A stretch of DNA of 64,000 nucleotides from Streptomyces sp. MspMP-M5 (GTDB lineage Bacteria > Actinomycetota > Actinomycetes > Streptomycetales > Streptomycetaceae): NCBI RefSeq assembly GCF_000373585.1, contig NZ_KB891885.1, positions 124,001 to 188,000 on the forward strand, written 5' to 3'. Both the position numbers and the translations under genes were made by a program. The notes beneath the pieces were generated by a model. That model did not search any database. It saw nothing but the letters and a program-made list of their open reading frames with translations, and was not told the DNA's origin. Positions 17,118 to 26,564 of this stretch are shown piece by piece. The stretch's first letter is position 1, and every line of letters starts with the position of its first letter.

Positions 17118-17723
17118 ATGACCAGTGGCCCCGATGTGCGGGATCCCGCGGATCCCCCGATTCCCCCGTCCCCTTCTCTCCCCCGGCGCCTGCGGGCCCG
17201 GCTGCGCGGCGCCGGCCGGCGGCTCCGCGGCGCCGGGCGCTGGCTGCGCGCACACGCCCGGCACGCCCTGGTGGTGGGCGTGGTGACGTCCGTCGTCGGC
17301 GCGCTCGCCACGTTCGCCGCCGACCAGCTCCCCAAGCTCTACGAGGACCCGCCGCCCTCCTGCCCCGGAGCCGGGTGCGACGGCAAGAACCCGCAGACCA
17401 CCGGGTGCGGGGTGGAGGCGGCGACCTTCGAGCCGACGGAGGGCAACCCGGTCCGCCTCCACCTGCGGTACAGCAGGCGCTGCGGTGCGGTGTGGGGGCG
17501 GATCACGGCCGGCGCGGTCGGCGACTCGGTCACGGTGAGCGTGCCGGGCGGCCCGTCCCGCAGCGCCCTCATCAGCGCGAACCATGACGTCTTCACGCCG
17601 ATGGTGACGGTGGGCGACACGTTCCGGGTCCGGTTCTGTGCGGTGCCGACGACCAGTCCTGAGCGGGCCCGGTCGTGGGTGAAGTATTGCTTCGAGGCGA
17701 CGGAGGGGTCGCCTTGGCAGTGA
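17118..17723 (+). CDS. DUF2690 family membrane-anchored extracellular protein
   Basis: 201 residues, ATG after AGGAGG. Arg-rich cytoplasmic N-terminus to about residue 50, one transmembrane segment (ALVVGVVTSVVGALATFAA), then an extracellular DUF2690 domain with CPGAGCDGKNPQTTGCG, LRYSRRCGAVWGRI and a late cysteine pair. The conserved cysteines probably form disulfides. The family is common in Streptomyces, often fused to XRE DNA-binding domains; here it is a stand-alone anchored version. Function unknown. Confidence 0.85.
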   Translation: MTSGPDVRDPADPPIPPSPSLPRRLRARLRGAGRRLRGAGRWLRAHARHALVVGVVTSVVGALATFAADQLPKLYEDPPPSCPGAGCDGKNPQTTGCGVEAATFEPTEGNPVRLHLRYSRRCGAVWGRITAGAVGDSVTVSVPGGPSRSALISANHDVFTPMVTVGDTFRVRFCAVPTTSPERARSWVKYCFEATEGSPWQ

Positions 17724-17811
17724 GTTTTTTGCCCTTGGCGGCGCGGTGCCGCTGCGCTTGGCTGGCTTCCCACGTTGCCGGGTGCGGCGCCGTGTCGCGT
17801 GGCGGCGGGCC

Positions 17812-17911
17812 GATCCGCTGCGCGGGGCTTTCGGCCGCGGTGCGATTCCGCTGCGCGGGGCTGTTCAGCCGCGGTGCGATTCCGCTGCGCGGGGCTGTTC
17901 GGCCGCGGTGC
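17812..17911 (+). repeat. Tandem repeat of about 34 bp, three copies
   Basis: Units at 17812-17843 (32 bp), 17844-17877 and 17878-17911 (34 bp each) share GATTCCGCTGCGCGGGGCTG and a GCCGCGGTGC end. Degenerate copies seem to extend to the left. It lies in the non-coding gap after the DUF2690 gene and runs straight into the first stem-loop element. Each unit has internal symmetry (CCGCTGCGCGG). Confidence 0.85.
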
Positions 17912-17920
17912 CGGGCCTCC

Positions 17921-18000
17921 GGGGCAGGGGGTGTGTCCGGACTGCTTCGCTTTACGTCCGGACACACCCCCTGCCCCTCCGACCCGTCCCCTCCCGTTGG
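17921..18000 (+). repeat. Stem-loop intergenic element, copy 1
   Basis: A perfect 22-base inverted repeat (17921-17942 with 17956-17977) encloses the 13-base loop TGCTTCGCTTTAC. A conserved tail ends in CCCCTCCCGTTGG at 17988-18000. Copy 2 lies downstream in the opposite orientation. The stem would fold very stably in RNA or cruciform DNA. Confidence 0.9.
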
Positions 18001-18152
18001 AGGGTGGATTCCAAGCCAGTTGGGGCGCACGTCCCGGTGGGTCCCTGCGGGCTCCGGACTGAGGGGCGGCCCCTACTGACAGGTGGATCCCCTTGGTAGA
18101 CGACCGGCAGGGGACCACCGAGGTCAACCCCCACCCACCGTCTTCATGACCC

Positions 18153-18224
18153 CCAACGGGAGGGGGCGGGCCGGAGGGGGTGGTGTGCCGGACGTAAAGC
18201 GAAGCAGTCCGGCACACCACCCCC
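18153..18224 (-). repeat. Stem-loop intergenic element, copy 2 (inverted)
   Basis: An 18-base perfect inverted repeat (18176-18193 with 18207-18224) encloses GTAAAGCGAAGCA, the exact reverse complement of the loop in copy 1. Its tail CCAACGGGAGGGG at 18153-18165 is the reverse complement of the copy 1 tail. Stem bases differ between copies but pairing is kept, so loop and fold are conserved while the stem covaries. May double as a terminator for the convergent genes on either side. Confidence 0.9.
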
Positions 18225-18355
18225 GCAGGCCCGTCACCGCACCCGACAGCCCCGCGCAGCGGACAACGCCCGCCGCAGGCGCAAAAGACAAGCGCCGTCG
18301 GGCGCAAGCAAGGCGAACCCCTACGGCGGGAGAGCCGACTACGTGGGAGGCCCTC

Positions 18356-19483
18356 TCAGACGCGTGGGTAGCGCGCCAGCCACCCCGCCGCAGAGCCCGC
18401 GGGTCCATGGAGGGCAGGACCCTGCGTCATCTCCATGGCGAAATCGTCGGCGAGTTGGAGGATCGTCGGGCGACCCTCCAGTTCGACCAGCCAGTCCGGG
18501 GGCAGCGCGGTCTCACCGTGCAGGGCGCCCAGGAGGTTGCCGCAGATGGAGCCGGTGGAGTCGCTGTCGCCGCCGTGGTTGACGGCGAGCAGCAGGCCGT
18601 GCCGGACGTCCTCGGCGACCAGTGCGCAGTACACGCCGATGGACAGCGCCTCCTCGGCCGTCCAGCCCTCGCCCAGTGACTCGACCCGGGCGGCCGTCGG
18701 CATCCCCTGCCGTACGGCGCCCAGTGCGCGCTTGAGGGCGTCGGTGGTCTCCTCGTGGCCGGTGCGGGTGGCGAGGTGGGCCAGGGCCTTCTGGACGGCG
18801 CCGTCGAGGTCCTCGCCGCGCGCCAGGGAGTGGCTGATCACGGCGAACGCGCCGGCCGCGAGGTAGCCGGTGGGGTGGCCGTGGGTCTGCGCCGCGCATT
18901 CGACGGCGAGTTGGAAGACCAGTTGCGGCTCCCAGCCGACGAGCAGACCGAACGGCGCGGAGCGCATCACCGCGCCGCAGCCCTTGGAGTCCGGGTTCTT
19001 CGGCTGGTCGAGGGTGCCCATCGTCTCGTCGCCGAGGCCGCTCAGGCAGGCCCGGCCGGGGGCGCGGCGGGCGTAGAGCCACTCCTCGCGGGCGAGCCAG
19101 CCGTCGTCCTCTTTGCGCTCGTCGGGGCCCCAGTCGCGCTGGGTGGCGGCCCAGCGGAGGTAGGCGCGGTGGACGTCGGTGGGCGGGTGCCAGGCGCCGG
19201 TGTCGCGGCGGACCTGGGCGCGGATCAGGCCGTCCACGGTGAAGAGGGTCATCTGGGTGTCGTCGGTGACCGCGCCGCGGCGCCCGAAGGCGGGCACCAT
19301 GCCGGTCACGCCTTCCTGGCCGTGTGCCTCGCGGATCGCGTCCAGGGAGTCGAACTCGACGGCCGCGCCGAGCGCGTCCCCGATGGCGCCGCCCAGCAGG
19401 CAGCCGCGCACCCGGCTGCGGAAGTCCTGCTGTTCGGCGCGGCCCCAGATGGCGGTGCCGCCCGCCGCTGTGCCCATGCCCAC
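18356..19483 (-). CDS. ADP-ribosylglycohydrolase (DraG family)
   Basis: 375 residues. Binuclear metal ADP-ribosyl hydrolase: GCLLGGAIGDALGAAVEFD near residue 30, TDDTQMTLFT near 75, and C-terminal NHGGDSDSTGSICGNLLGALHG near 300 carrying the metal-binding acidic residues. It would remove ADP-ribose from proteins, nucleic acids or small molecules. The family also includes stand-alone enzymes countering ADP-ribosylating toxins. No ADP-ribosyltransferase gene is adjacent. The nearest upstream sequence is a pseudogene on the other strand. Confidence 0.92.
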   Translation of the reverse strand: MGMGTAAGGTAIWGRAEQQDFRSRVRGCLLGGAIGDALGAAVEFDSLDAIREAHGQEGVTGMVPAFGRRGAVTDDTQMTLFTVDGLIRAQVRRDTGAWHPPTDVHRAYLRWAATQRDWGPDERKEDDGWLAREEWLYARRAPGRACLSGLGDETMGTLDQPKNPDSKGCGAVMRSAPFGLLVGWEPQLVFQLAVECAAQTHGHPTGYLAAGAFAVISHSLARGEDLDGAVQKALAHLATRTGHEETTDALKRALGAVRQGMPTAARVESLGEGWTAEEALSIGVYCALVAEDVRHGLLLAVNHGGDSDSTGSICGNLLGALHGETALPPDWLVELEGRPTILQLADDFAMEMTQGPALHGPAGSAAGWLARYPRV

Positions 19484-19600
19484 ACCTCGCTCCGCTCGGC
19501 CTCGACAGTTCGGGGCCTTGCGGTTCGCCCCTGGCTCAGCACTGTATCGACCGGGAATGATCGGAACTCGGTCGGGTTTGTTTCAGGTTCGCATCGTGAT

Positions 19601-19923
19601 GTGGCGGATGGGGCGGCCTCGCGCTGTGCCGTGCTCGACGACCACCAGGGCGTGGCCCTGTCCATGGCCGACCGGTCGCCGCCGGCCGGCGCCGTGGACG
19701 TCCGGACGCTGCGGACGCCGCCCTGCGCACCCTCCCGAACACCCTCGCCCTCCCCCATCTCGGCTATGTCACCCGCCGCAACTACGTGGGCTCCTTCCGA
19801 CAGGCCGTCGAGGACATCGCAGCCTGTCTGGCCGCGGAGCCCGTCCGGCGGCTGGGGCGAGACCCGTCCGGCCCCGGGCGGCGGCCAACTGGCGCGTTCC
19901 CTATCCGGGCAGGCGTTCGATGA
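19601..19923 (+). pseudogene. D-2-hydroxyacid dehydrogenase remnant, internal deletion and frameshift
   Basis: The first part, from GTG 19601, encodes RCAVLDDHQGVALSMADRSP, typical of the N-terminus of this family. From about 19705, in a different frame, the sequence reads RTLPNTLALPHLGYVTRRNY followed by FRQAVEDIAACLAAEPVRRL, the family C-terminus with its HLGYVT segment. The roughly 230 residues between, including the NAD-binding GxGxxG domain and catalytic Arg/Glu, are missing. The original stop is probably lost; the frame runs to a TGA at about 19921. No product is expected. Confidence 0.75.
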
Positions 19924-19955
19924 TGGGGGCCCCGCCCGCTGGGCATGCTCTCCCC

Positions 19956-20210
19956 ATGTCCGAGTACGAGTGGGATCGCACGACGATGGCCGTCGTCGCC
20001 TCGGCACTGTCCGGCGACAGCGACGGCGCGGTGGAACTCCTCCGGCCGCTCCCCCAGCGCGATGTGTGCCATGTCGCGGTACGGCTGGCCGCCATGGCCG
20101 CGGATGCGCTGATCGTCGCCGCCCAGGACGCCGGCGGCGACCGCGAGGAGGCCCTGTCGCAGTGGCAGCAGTGCATCCTCCAGCACGAGGCGGAGCACAG
20201 CGGGGAGTGA
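19956..20210 (+). CDS. Small hypothetical protein
   Basis: 84 residues from ATG 19956 (MSEYEWDRTTMAVVASALSG). Predicted largely helical and acidic, with one Cys in DVCHVAV and one in QQCILQHE; no known domain recognised. It starts shortly after the pseudogene on the same strand and ends 95 bases before the convergent fbiC stop. Coding potential is supported by codon bias (G/C in most third positions), but the ribosome site is weak. Confidence 0.6.
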   Translation: MSEYEWDRTTMAVVASALSGDSDGAVELLRPLPQRDVCHVAVRLAAMAADALIVAAQDAGGDREEALSQWQQCILQHEAEHSGE

Positions 20211-20304
20211 GACACCGGGCCCGGCGGGCAGGGGCGGACGCCCGCCCGCCGGGCCGGCATCGGACCGCGGACTCACTCGTCTAGGCCACGACGACCGCGG
20301 ACCG

Positions 20305-22968
20305 CTACTCCACGACCGGCAGCAGCTCCGGCAGATGACCGTCGGACGCCAGCGCGGCGGCCTGGCGCTCGGCGGGGACGTCGGCATAGGTCGTCGTCCG
20401 GGGGCGGGCCGGACGGCCGGCGAGCTCGGCGATGGCGACCAGATCCCGGATGGAGCGGTAGGAGCCGTAACTCGACCCCGCCATACGGGAGATGGTCTCC
20501 TCCATCAGGGTGCCGCCGAGGTCGTTGGCACCGGAGCGCAGCATCTCCGCGGCGCCCTCCGTGCCGAGCTTCACCCAGCTGGTCTGGATGTTGGTGAGGT
20601 GCGGGTGGAGCAGGAGACGGGCCATCGCCGTCACCGCGCGGTTGTCGCGGGTGGTGGGGCCGGGGCGGGCGATACCGGCCAGATAGACGGGGGCGTTGGT
20701 GTGGATGAAGGGCAGTGTGACGAACTCGGTGAATCCGCCGACGCCTTTGGACAAGGCAGCTTGCTGGATCTCGGCCAGCAGCCGGAGGTGGCCGAGCCAG
20801 TGGCGGGGCTGGTCCACATGGCCGTACATCATCGTCGACGAGGAGCGGATGCCCAGTTCGTGGGCGGTCTTGATGACCTCGACCCAGGTGGCGGTGGGGA
20901 GTTTGCCCTTGGTGAGGACCCAGCGGACCTCGTCGTCGAGGATCTCCGCGGCGGTGCCGGGGATGCTGTCCAGGCCCGCGGCCTTGGCCTCCGTCAGCCA
21001 CTCCCGGATGGACATGCCGGTGCGGGTCGCCCCGTTGACCACCTCCATCGGGGAGAAGGCGTGCACGTGCATGCCGGGGACGCGCTCCTTCACGGCGCGG
21101 GCGATGTCGAAGTACGCCGTGCCCGGCAGGTCGGGGTGGATGCCGCCCTGCATGCAGACCTCCACCGCGCCCACGTCCCACGCCTGCTGGGCGCGGTCGG
21201 CGACCTGGGAGAGGGAGAGGGTGAAGGCGTCGGCGTCGGTGCGGCGCTGGGCGAAGGCGCAGAAACGGCAGCCGGTGTAGCAGACGTTGGTGAAGTTGAT
21301 GTTCCTGGTGACGATGTACGTGACGTCGTCGCCGACCGTGGCGCGGCGCAGGTCGTCGGCGATCCGGCAGAGCGCGTCCAGCGCCGGGCCGTCGGCGTGC
21401 AGCAGGGCGAGCGCCTCGGCGTCGGTGAGCCGGGTCGGGTCGTCGGCGGCCTGCGAGAGGGCCTGCCGGACGTCGCCGTCCAGACGGGAGGGCACCATGC
21501 CGGGGGCGGCGGCCTCGCGCAGCGCCGCCCAGTCGCCGTAGACCTCGTCGAAGTCGTCCCGGCGGTCGGCCGTGCGGCCCTCGGTGTCGATGGTGCGGTG
21601 CAGATCGGTGCGGCCGGAGGCGACGAACCCCTCGTCGGGCTCCTGCCAGGGGCGCCCCGTCACCACGGCGTCCTCCCGGGCCAGGCCCGTCTCCGGGTCG
21701 GCGAGGGCGGTGACGTGCGGCAGCAGCCGCGGGTCCAGCCAGGGCTCGCCGCGCTGGACGAACTCCGGGTAGACCGCGAGGCGTTCGCGCAGCCGGAAGC
21801 CCTCGGCGGCGGACTTCTCGGCGAGTGCCTCGATCTGCGGCCAGGGGCGCTCGGGGTTGACGTGGTCCGGGGTGAGCGGGGAGACACCGCCCCAGTCGTC
21901 GATGCCGGCCCGGATCAGCCGGCCGTACTCCTCGTCCACCAGATTGGGCGGCGCCTGGAGGCAGCCGGACGGGCCCATGATGTGCCGGGCGACGGCCACC
22001 GTGGCGACCAGCTCGTCCAGCTCGGCGTCGGGCATACCGCGCATCGCCGTGTCCGGCTTGGCGCGGAAGTTCTGCATGATCAGTTCCTGGACGCCGTGGT
22101 AAGCGCGGGAGATCCGGCGCAGCGCGAACAGCGACTCGGCGCGCTCCTCGTACGTCTCCCCGATGCCGATCAGCAGGCCGCTGGTGAACGGGACGGAGCT
22201 GCGCCCGGCGTCCTCCAGGACGCGCAGCCGCACGGCGGGTTCCTTGTCCGGCGAGCCGTAGTGCGGGCCGCCGGGCTCGCTCCACAGGCGCTCGGCGGTG
22301 GTCTCCAGCATCATGCCCATCGACGGGGCGACGGGCTTGAGCCGCTGGAAGTCCGTCCAGGACATCACGCCCGGATTGAGGTGGGGCAGCAGCCCGGTCT
22401 CCTCCAGGATGCGGATGGCGATGGCGCGGACGTAGGCGATGGTGTCGTCGTACCCCTCGGCCTCCAGCCACTCGCGCGCCTCGGGCCAACGCTCCTCCGG
22501 CTTGTCCCCGAGGGTGATCAGGGCTTCCTTGCAGCCGAGTTCGGCGCCGCGGCGGGCGATCGCCAGTACCTCGTCCGGCGACATGAACATCCCGTGCCCG
22601 GCCCGGCGGAGCTTGCCGGGGACGGTGGCGAAGGTGCAGTAGTGGCACTTGTCGCGGCACAGGCGCGTCAGGGGGATGAAGACGCTCTTGGAGTACGTGA
22701 TGACACCGGGGCGGCCGGCGGCCTCCAGGCCCGCGTCGCGCACCCGGGCCGCCGAGGCACACAGCGCCTCCAGATCCTCGCCGCGCGCCTGGAGGAGCAC
22801 CGCGGCCTCGGTGACGTCCAGCGCCACGCCGTCCCGGGCTCGCTTGAGCGCCCGGCGCATGGCGTTGGCCGTCGGCCGCGGGGCCGCCCCGCCCTGGCCG
22901 GGCCGGCCCGATGCCTGGTCAGATCCCCGGTGCGACCCCTGGTCGGATCCCTGCGCGTGCGAAGTCAT
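20305..22968 (-). CDS. fbiC: FO synthase (CofG/CofH fusion), coenzyme F420 biosynthesis
   Basis: 887 residues. Bifunctional radical-SAM enzyme that makes 7,8-didemethyl-8-hydroxy-5-deazariboflavin from tyrosine and 5-amino-6-ribitylaminouracil. Two radical-SAM halves are visible: the CofG half with CRDKCHYC near residues 104-111 and the CofH half with CYTGCRFC near 560-568. C-terminal segments [12 protein letters not shown] and AGSSYGS are typical. The first 35 residues are Gly/Ser/Gln-rich ([14 protein letters not shown]) and probably disordered. The product supplies the deazaflavin cofactor for several F420-type oxidoreductases in this window (23829, 34193, 43111, 54715). It stands alone on its strand. 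Confidence 0.96.
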   Translation of the reverse strand: MTSHAQGSDQGSHRGSDQASGRPGQGGAAPRPTANAMRRALKRARDGVALDVTEAAVLLQARGEDLEALCASAARVRDAGLEAAGRPGVITYSKSVFIPLTRLCRDKCHYCTFATVPGKLRRAGHGMFMSPDEVLAIARRGAELGCKEALITLGDKPEERWPEAREWLEAEGYDDTIAYVRAIAIRILEETGLLPHLNPGVMSWTDFQRLKPVAPSMGMMLETTAERLWSEPGGPHYGSPDKEPAVRLRVLEDAGRSSVPFTSGLLIGIGETYEERAESLFALRRISRAYHGVQELIMQNFRAKPDTAMRGMPDAELDELVATVAVARHIMGPSGCLQAPPNLVDEEYGRLIRAGIDDWGGVSPLTPDHVNPERPWPQIEALAEKSAAEGFRLRERLAVYPEFVQRGEPWLDPRLLPHVTALADPETGLAREDAVVTGRPWQEPDEGFVASGRTDLHRTIDTEGRTADRRDDFDEVYGDWAALREAAAPGMVPSRLDGDVRQALSQAADDPTRLTDAEALALLHADGPALDALCRIADDLRRATVGDDVTYIVTRNINFTNVCYTGCRFCAFAQRRTDADAFTLSLSQVADRAQQAWDVGAVEVCMQGGIHPDLPGTAYFDIARAVKERVPGMHVHAFSPMEVVNGATRTGMSIREWLTEAKAAGLDSIPGTAAEILDDEVRWVLTKGKLPTATWVEVIKTAHELGIRSSSTMMYGHVDQPRHWLGHLRLLAEIQQAALSKGVGGFTEFVTLPFIHTNAPVYLAGIARPGPTTRDNRAVTAMARLLLHPHLTNIQTSWVKLGTEGAAEMLRSGANDLGGTLMEETISRMAGSSYGSYRSIRDLVAIAELAGRPARPRTTTYADVPAERQAAALASDGHLPELLPVVE

Positions 22969-23081
22969 GCCCCGAGCATACGAGCGACCACCGACATCTC
23001 CGCCGCCGGAAGGCGAGCGATCGCTGTGCCACTGATCACGTCAAACGGAGGTGGTCTCCGCCAGGGCGTTCACCCCTGCTG

Positions 23082-23483
23082 TCACATCGAGTTCAGCAGT
23101 TCCTCGGAGTACGTCCGGGTCAGGAACTCCATGTTGTGGCCGTCGGGGTCGTTGACGTAGAGGCCCCGCCCGCCGTCGTGGTGGTTGATCTCCTGCGGCT
23201 TGCTGTGCATCGGGTCGGCCCAGTAGGGCAGCTCGCGCTTCTTGATGCGGGCCAGGATTCCGTCGAACTCCTCCTCCGTCACCAGGAACGCGTAGTGCGT
23301 GGCGACGAACTCCCTGCCGCCGGCGACGTGCTCCGCGTAGTCGAGGGTCACCCCGTTGTCCATCTTGACCGCGGCGAACGGGCCGTACGCCTTGGGTTCC
23401 GGTGCGTCCAGCAGCTCGGCGAGGAAACGGGCCGAGGCGAAACGGTCCTTGCTGTGCACGATGGTGTGGTCGAGGAGGGGCAT
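23082..23483 (-). CDS. VOC family protein (glyoxalase/dioxygenase fold)
   Basis: 133 residues, ATG 23483 with AAGGAGAA upstream. One vicinal-oxygen-chelate unit: LLDHTIVHSKDRFASARFLAELL at the start with a metal-type His, NHHDGGRGLYVNDPDGHNMEFLT at the end with His and Glu. These proteins include glyoxalases, dioxygenases and resistance proteins; there is nothing to fix the substrate. Preceded by a T/G-rich gap. Confidence 0.85.
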   Translation of the reverse strand: MPLLDHTIVHSKDRFASARFLAELLDAPEPKAYGPFAAVKMDNGVTLDYAEHVAGGREFVATHYAFLVTEEEFDGILARIKKRELPYWADPMHSKPQEINHHDGGRGLYVNDPDGHNMEFLTRTYSEELLNSM

Positions 23484-23725
23484 GGCTTCTCCTTGGTGTC
23501 CGGTCGGCTCCCTGTTGTGGCTTTGTGCCGTCCGTTGGCGCGTTGGTTGTGGCGTGCGTTGTTGTGCCTTCGTGCGCTTTGTTGCGCCTTCACCTTCGAC
23601 GCTACGCCGGGGGCCGTCCGGGCGGATCGGTCTGTGGTACCGGCCCCGTGCGGTGCGGCCGTACACCGGTGGTCCTAGGGCGCGCCAGACGTCGGACTGG
23701 GCAGAGCCGATGCAGGGCTTACGCA

Positions 23726-23789
23726 CCGTCGCTGACCGGCACCGTCACTGATCGGCGCTGTCACTGACCGGCGCCGTCACTGACCGGCG
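23726..23789 (+). repeat. 16-bp tandem repeat, four copies
   Basis: Four consecutive near-identical units of CCGTCACTGACCGGCG in the gap between the VOC gene and the LLM oxidoreductase gene. Confidence 0.9.
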
Positions 23790-23828
23790 CCGCGGGCGAG
23801 CGCTCCGCTCACGGATGAGCGCTTTCGC

Positions 23829-24653
23829 TCACAGATACTGCGCGTAGTCGTCCAGCGTCCGCAGGATCTCCGCCTCGCCGGCCGGCGGTAGCTGGAGGAC
23901 CACTTCCCGCAGGCCCAGGTCCCGGTAGTGGGACAGCTTGCCGGGCGTCGGGCGGACCGCGTACGGCACCACCGCCGGCTCGCCCGTGCGGCCGGCGTCG
24001 GCCCAGGCGCGCCGCAGGGCCGGGAGGGTCTCCGACAGGCCGCCGCCACCGATGGGCAGCCAGCCGTCCGCGGTGGCCGCGATCTCCGCCAGGAGCCGGG
24101 GGCGGGCCGCACCGCCCAGGAGGACGCGCGGTGCGCCGCCGACCGGTTTGGGGTGGGCGTGGGAGGCACGGACGGAGCCGAACGGGCCCTCGTAGGCGGT
24201 GGGTTCGTCGGCCCACAGGGCGCGCATCAGTGCCAGCCGGTCGCGGACCAGTGCCCGGCGGGTCGCCCATGACACACCGTGGTCGGCGGCCTCCTCGACG
24301 TTCCAGCCGTAGCCGACGCCGAGGGTGAAGCGGCCGCCGGAGAGGTGGTCCAGGGTCGCGATCTGCTTGGCGAGGTCGATCGGGTCGTGCTGGGCGACGA
24401 GGGTGATGCCGGTGCCCAGGCGGAGCCGTTCGGTGACCGCGGCGGCCTGGCCGAGCGCGATGAACGGGTCGAGGGTGCGGCCGTATTCGCGGGGCAGCGG
24501 TTCGCCCATCGGGGCGGGGGTTTCCCGGGAGGCGGGGATGTGGGTGTGCTCGGGCAGATACAGGCCGTCGAAGCCGCGCTGTTCCAGCTCGTGGGCGAGC
24601 CGGACCGGCCGGATCGTCTCGTCGGTCAGGAAGATCGTGGTCGCGATCCGCAT
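23829..24653 (-). CDS. LLM-class F420-dependent oxidoreductase (luciferase-like)
   Basis: 274 residues. Luciferase-like TIM barrel: YLPEHTHIP near residue 33, LRLGTGITLVAQHDPI, ATLDHLSGGRFTLGVGYGWN with the phosphate-binding GxGxGW, as in the TIGR03619-type F420-dependent subfamily. It would reduce or oxidise an organic substrate with F420. Located 1 kb from fbiC on the same strand but not obviously in an operon with it. Confidence 0.88.
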   Translation of the reverse strand: MRIATTIFLTDETIRPVRLAHELEQRGFDGLYLPEHTHIPASRETPAPMGEPLPREYGRTLDPFIALGQAAAVTERLRLGTGITLVAQHDPIDLAKQIATLDHLSGGRFTLGVGYGWNVEEAADHGVSWATRRALVRDRLALMRALWADEPTAYEGPFGSVRASHAHPKPVGGAPRVLLGGAARPRLLAEIAATADGWLPIGGGGLSETLPALRRAWADAGRTGEPAVVPYAVRPTPGKLSHYRDLGLREVVLQLPPAGEAEILRTLDDYAQYL

Positions 24654-24972
24654 GCTGGGCTACCTCCGCGTCGGGCGTGGGTGGGTGGTCAGGCTGGGTG
24701 GAGTGACCGCATGCTCCGGGTGGAGTGACCGCATGTTGCCGCACCGTCCGCGAGTTATCCACAGGGCTTTTTCCGCGTGTCACACGGGCGTAGAACAGTT
24801 TTCACACCGCGCGACGACGCGGCGGGCGACACGCGGGTCGACGGCCGCCGCGGGCGCGCACGACGTGCCGTGGCGGACGGGCCTCGGCACAACGGGAACG
24901 GACGAGACGGAAACGGACGACACGGGAACGACACGGGAACGAGATGGGACCGAACGAGTCGAGGGGGCGGAG
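24654..24972. other. Divergent promoter region with repeats
   Basis: No gene. Holds two copies of GGGTGGAGTGACCGCATG (24696-24713 and 24718-24735), a DnaA-box-like TTATCCACA at 24755-24763, and an A/G-rich ACGGGAACG-type repeat tract near 24885-24950 just before the PHP gene. Confidence 0.6.
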
Positions 24973-26514
24973 ATGGAACGACGTGAGGTGCTGAAGCTGT
25001 CCGCGGCGGCCGGCGCGGCGGGGGCGCTGACGCTCGGGCGGGTGAGCTTCGCCGCGGCGGCGCCGGCCGCCGGGCAGGCCGAGGACGGGCCGGCGGCCGG
25101 GGGCAGACCGCCCGAGCAGAGCCGCACGGTCACCGGTCATCTGCCCGTCGGCGCGCCGGACTTCGTCTATCTGCCGGTGGACGTCCCGCACGGCGTACGG
25201 GAGCTCGCGGTCGCGTACCGCTACGACAAGCCGCCCGTGCCCGACGGCACCGCGGGGAACGCCTGCGACATCGGCATCTTCGACGAGCGCGGCACGGCAC
25301 TGGGCGGCGCCGGTTTCCGCGGCTGGTCGGGCGGGGCGAGAACGGAGTTCTTCCTGCGTGCCGACGACGCCACGCCCGGCTATCTCCCCGGCCCGATCAA
25401 CGCCGGCACCTGGCACATCGCCCTCGCCCCGTACACCGTCGCCCCGCAGGGCCTGGACTACGAGGTCACGGTCACCGTGCGGCACGGCCCCCGGGGGACG
25501 ACCCCGAAGCCCGTCCACCCTCCGGAGCGGGCCCGAGGCCGCGGCCGCGCCTGGTACCGCGGGGACAACCATCTGCACTCCGTCTATTCGGACGGCAAGC
25601 GGACGCCGGCCCAGATCGCGGCGCTGGCCCGGGCCGCCGGGCTGGACTTCATCACCACCACCGAGCACAACACCACCGCCGCACACCGCGCCTGGGAAGG
25701 GCTGTGGGGTGACGACCTGCTGATCCTCACCGGTGAGGAGGTCACCACCCGCAACGGCCATGTGGTGGCGATGGGCACCGACCCCGAGGTCTTCATCGAC
25801 TGGCGCTACCGCGCGCGGGACAACGCCTTCGGCCGCTACGCCCGGGCCATCCGGCGGGCCGGCGGCCTGGTCATCCCGGCGCACCCGCACGCCACCTGCG
25901 TGGGCTGCAACTGGAAGTTCGGCCTGAACGACGCGGACGCCGTCGAGGTGTGGAACGGCCCGTACGGCCCCGACGACGAGGCCACCCTCGCCGAGTGGGA
26001 CAACACCCTGGTCGCCCACGCCCGGCGCGGCGGCGAATCGGGCTGGCTGCCGGCCGTCGGGCACAGCGACGCCCACCGCGATCCGGACGTGATCGGCCTG
26101 CCACAGACCGTCGTCCTCGCCGACGACCTCTCGCGCCGCGCGATCCAGGAGGGCATCCGGACGGGCCGCGTCTGGATCGCCGAATCCGCCCGCGTGGACC
26201 TCGCGTTCACCGTCACCGGCGAGCGCGGCGAACACGCCGGGATCGGCGAACGCCTGGCGGTGCCGGACGCGGCCGCGGTCACCGCCCGGCTGACAGTCTC
26301 CGGCGTGCCCGGCTGCACGGTCTCCTTCGTCACCGACCAGGGCCGCCGCCACACCGCACCACTCCCGCCGTCGGGTACAGACACGGTCACCTGGCGAACC
26401 ACCCCTGCCAACGCCGCCTACATACGCGCCGAGGTCCGCCACCCGTCGACGTCGACGGACCTCCCGGGCCCGATGGCGGCGATGACCAACCCGATTTTTC
26501 TAGGCGTGAGTTGA
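24973..26514 (+). CDS. Exported PHP-domain metallohydrolase (CehA/McbA family)
   Basis: 513 residues, ATG after GGGGGCGGAG. The N-terminus MERREVLKLSAAAGAAGALTLG is a twin-arginine-like export signal. Residues about 45-175 form a beta-rich domain; the PHP metal centre starts near 195 with YRGDNHLHSVYSDG (H-x-H), followed by TTTEHNT, EEVTTRNGHVVAMG, IPAHPH and VGHSDAH. CehA/McbA proteins hydrolyse carbamate or phosphoester bonds (CehA was first described on carbaryl). An extracellular phosphoesterase is the more likely role here. Single gene with its own promoter region. Confidence 0.88.
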   Translation: MERREVLKLSAAAGAAGALTLGRVSFAAAAPAAGQAEDGPAAGGRPPEQSRTVTGHLPVGAPDFVYLPVDVPHGVRELAVAYRYDKPPVPDGTAGNACDIGIFDERGTALGGAGFRGWSGGARTEFFLRADDATPGYLPGPINAGTWHIALAPYTVAPQGLDYEVTVTVRHGPRGTTPKPVHPPERARGRGRAWYRGDNHLHSVYSDGKRTPAQIAALARAAGLDFITTTEHNTTAAHRAWEGLWGDDLLILTGEEVTTRNGHVVAMGTDPEVFIDWRYRARDNAFGRYARAIRRAGGLVIPAHPHATCVGCNWKFGLNDADAVEVWNGPYGPDDEATLAEWDNTLVAHARRGGESGWLPAVGHSDAHRDPDVIGLPQTVVLADDLSRRAIQEGIRTGRVWIAESARVDLAFTVTGERGEHAGIGERLAVPDAAAVTARLTVSGVPGCTVSFVTDQGRRHTAPLPPSGTDTVTWRTTPANAAYIRAEVRHPSTSTDLPGPMAAMTNPIFLGVS

Positions 26515-26564
26515 CGGGCTGGTGAGGACAACAGGGGCCGTGGGCCGGAGTGCTGCGGGACGAC

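Noticed and set aside
17921..18224. Possible CRISPR array
   Set aside because: Only two copies, in opposite orientation, with no spacer periodicity and no cas genes.
17724..18355. Several short frames in the repeat-rich gap
   Set aside because: They only read through the tandem and inverted repeats; none has a ribosome site or a family match.
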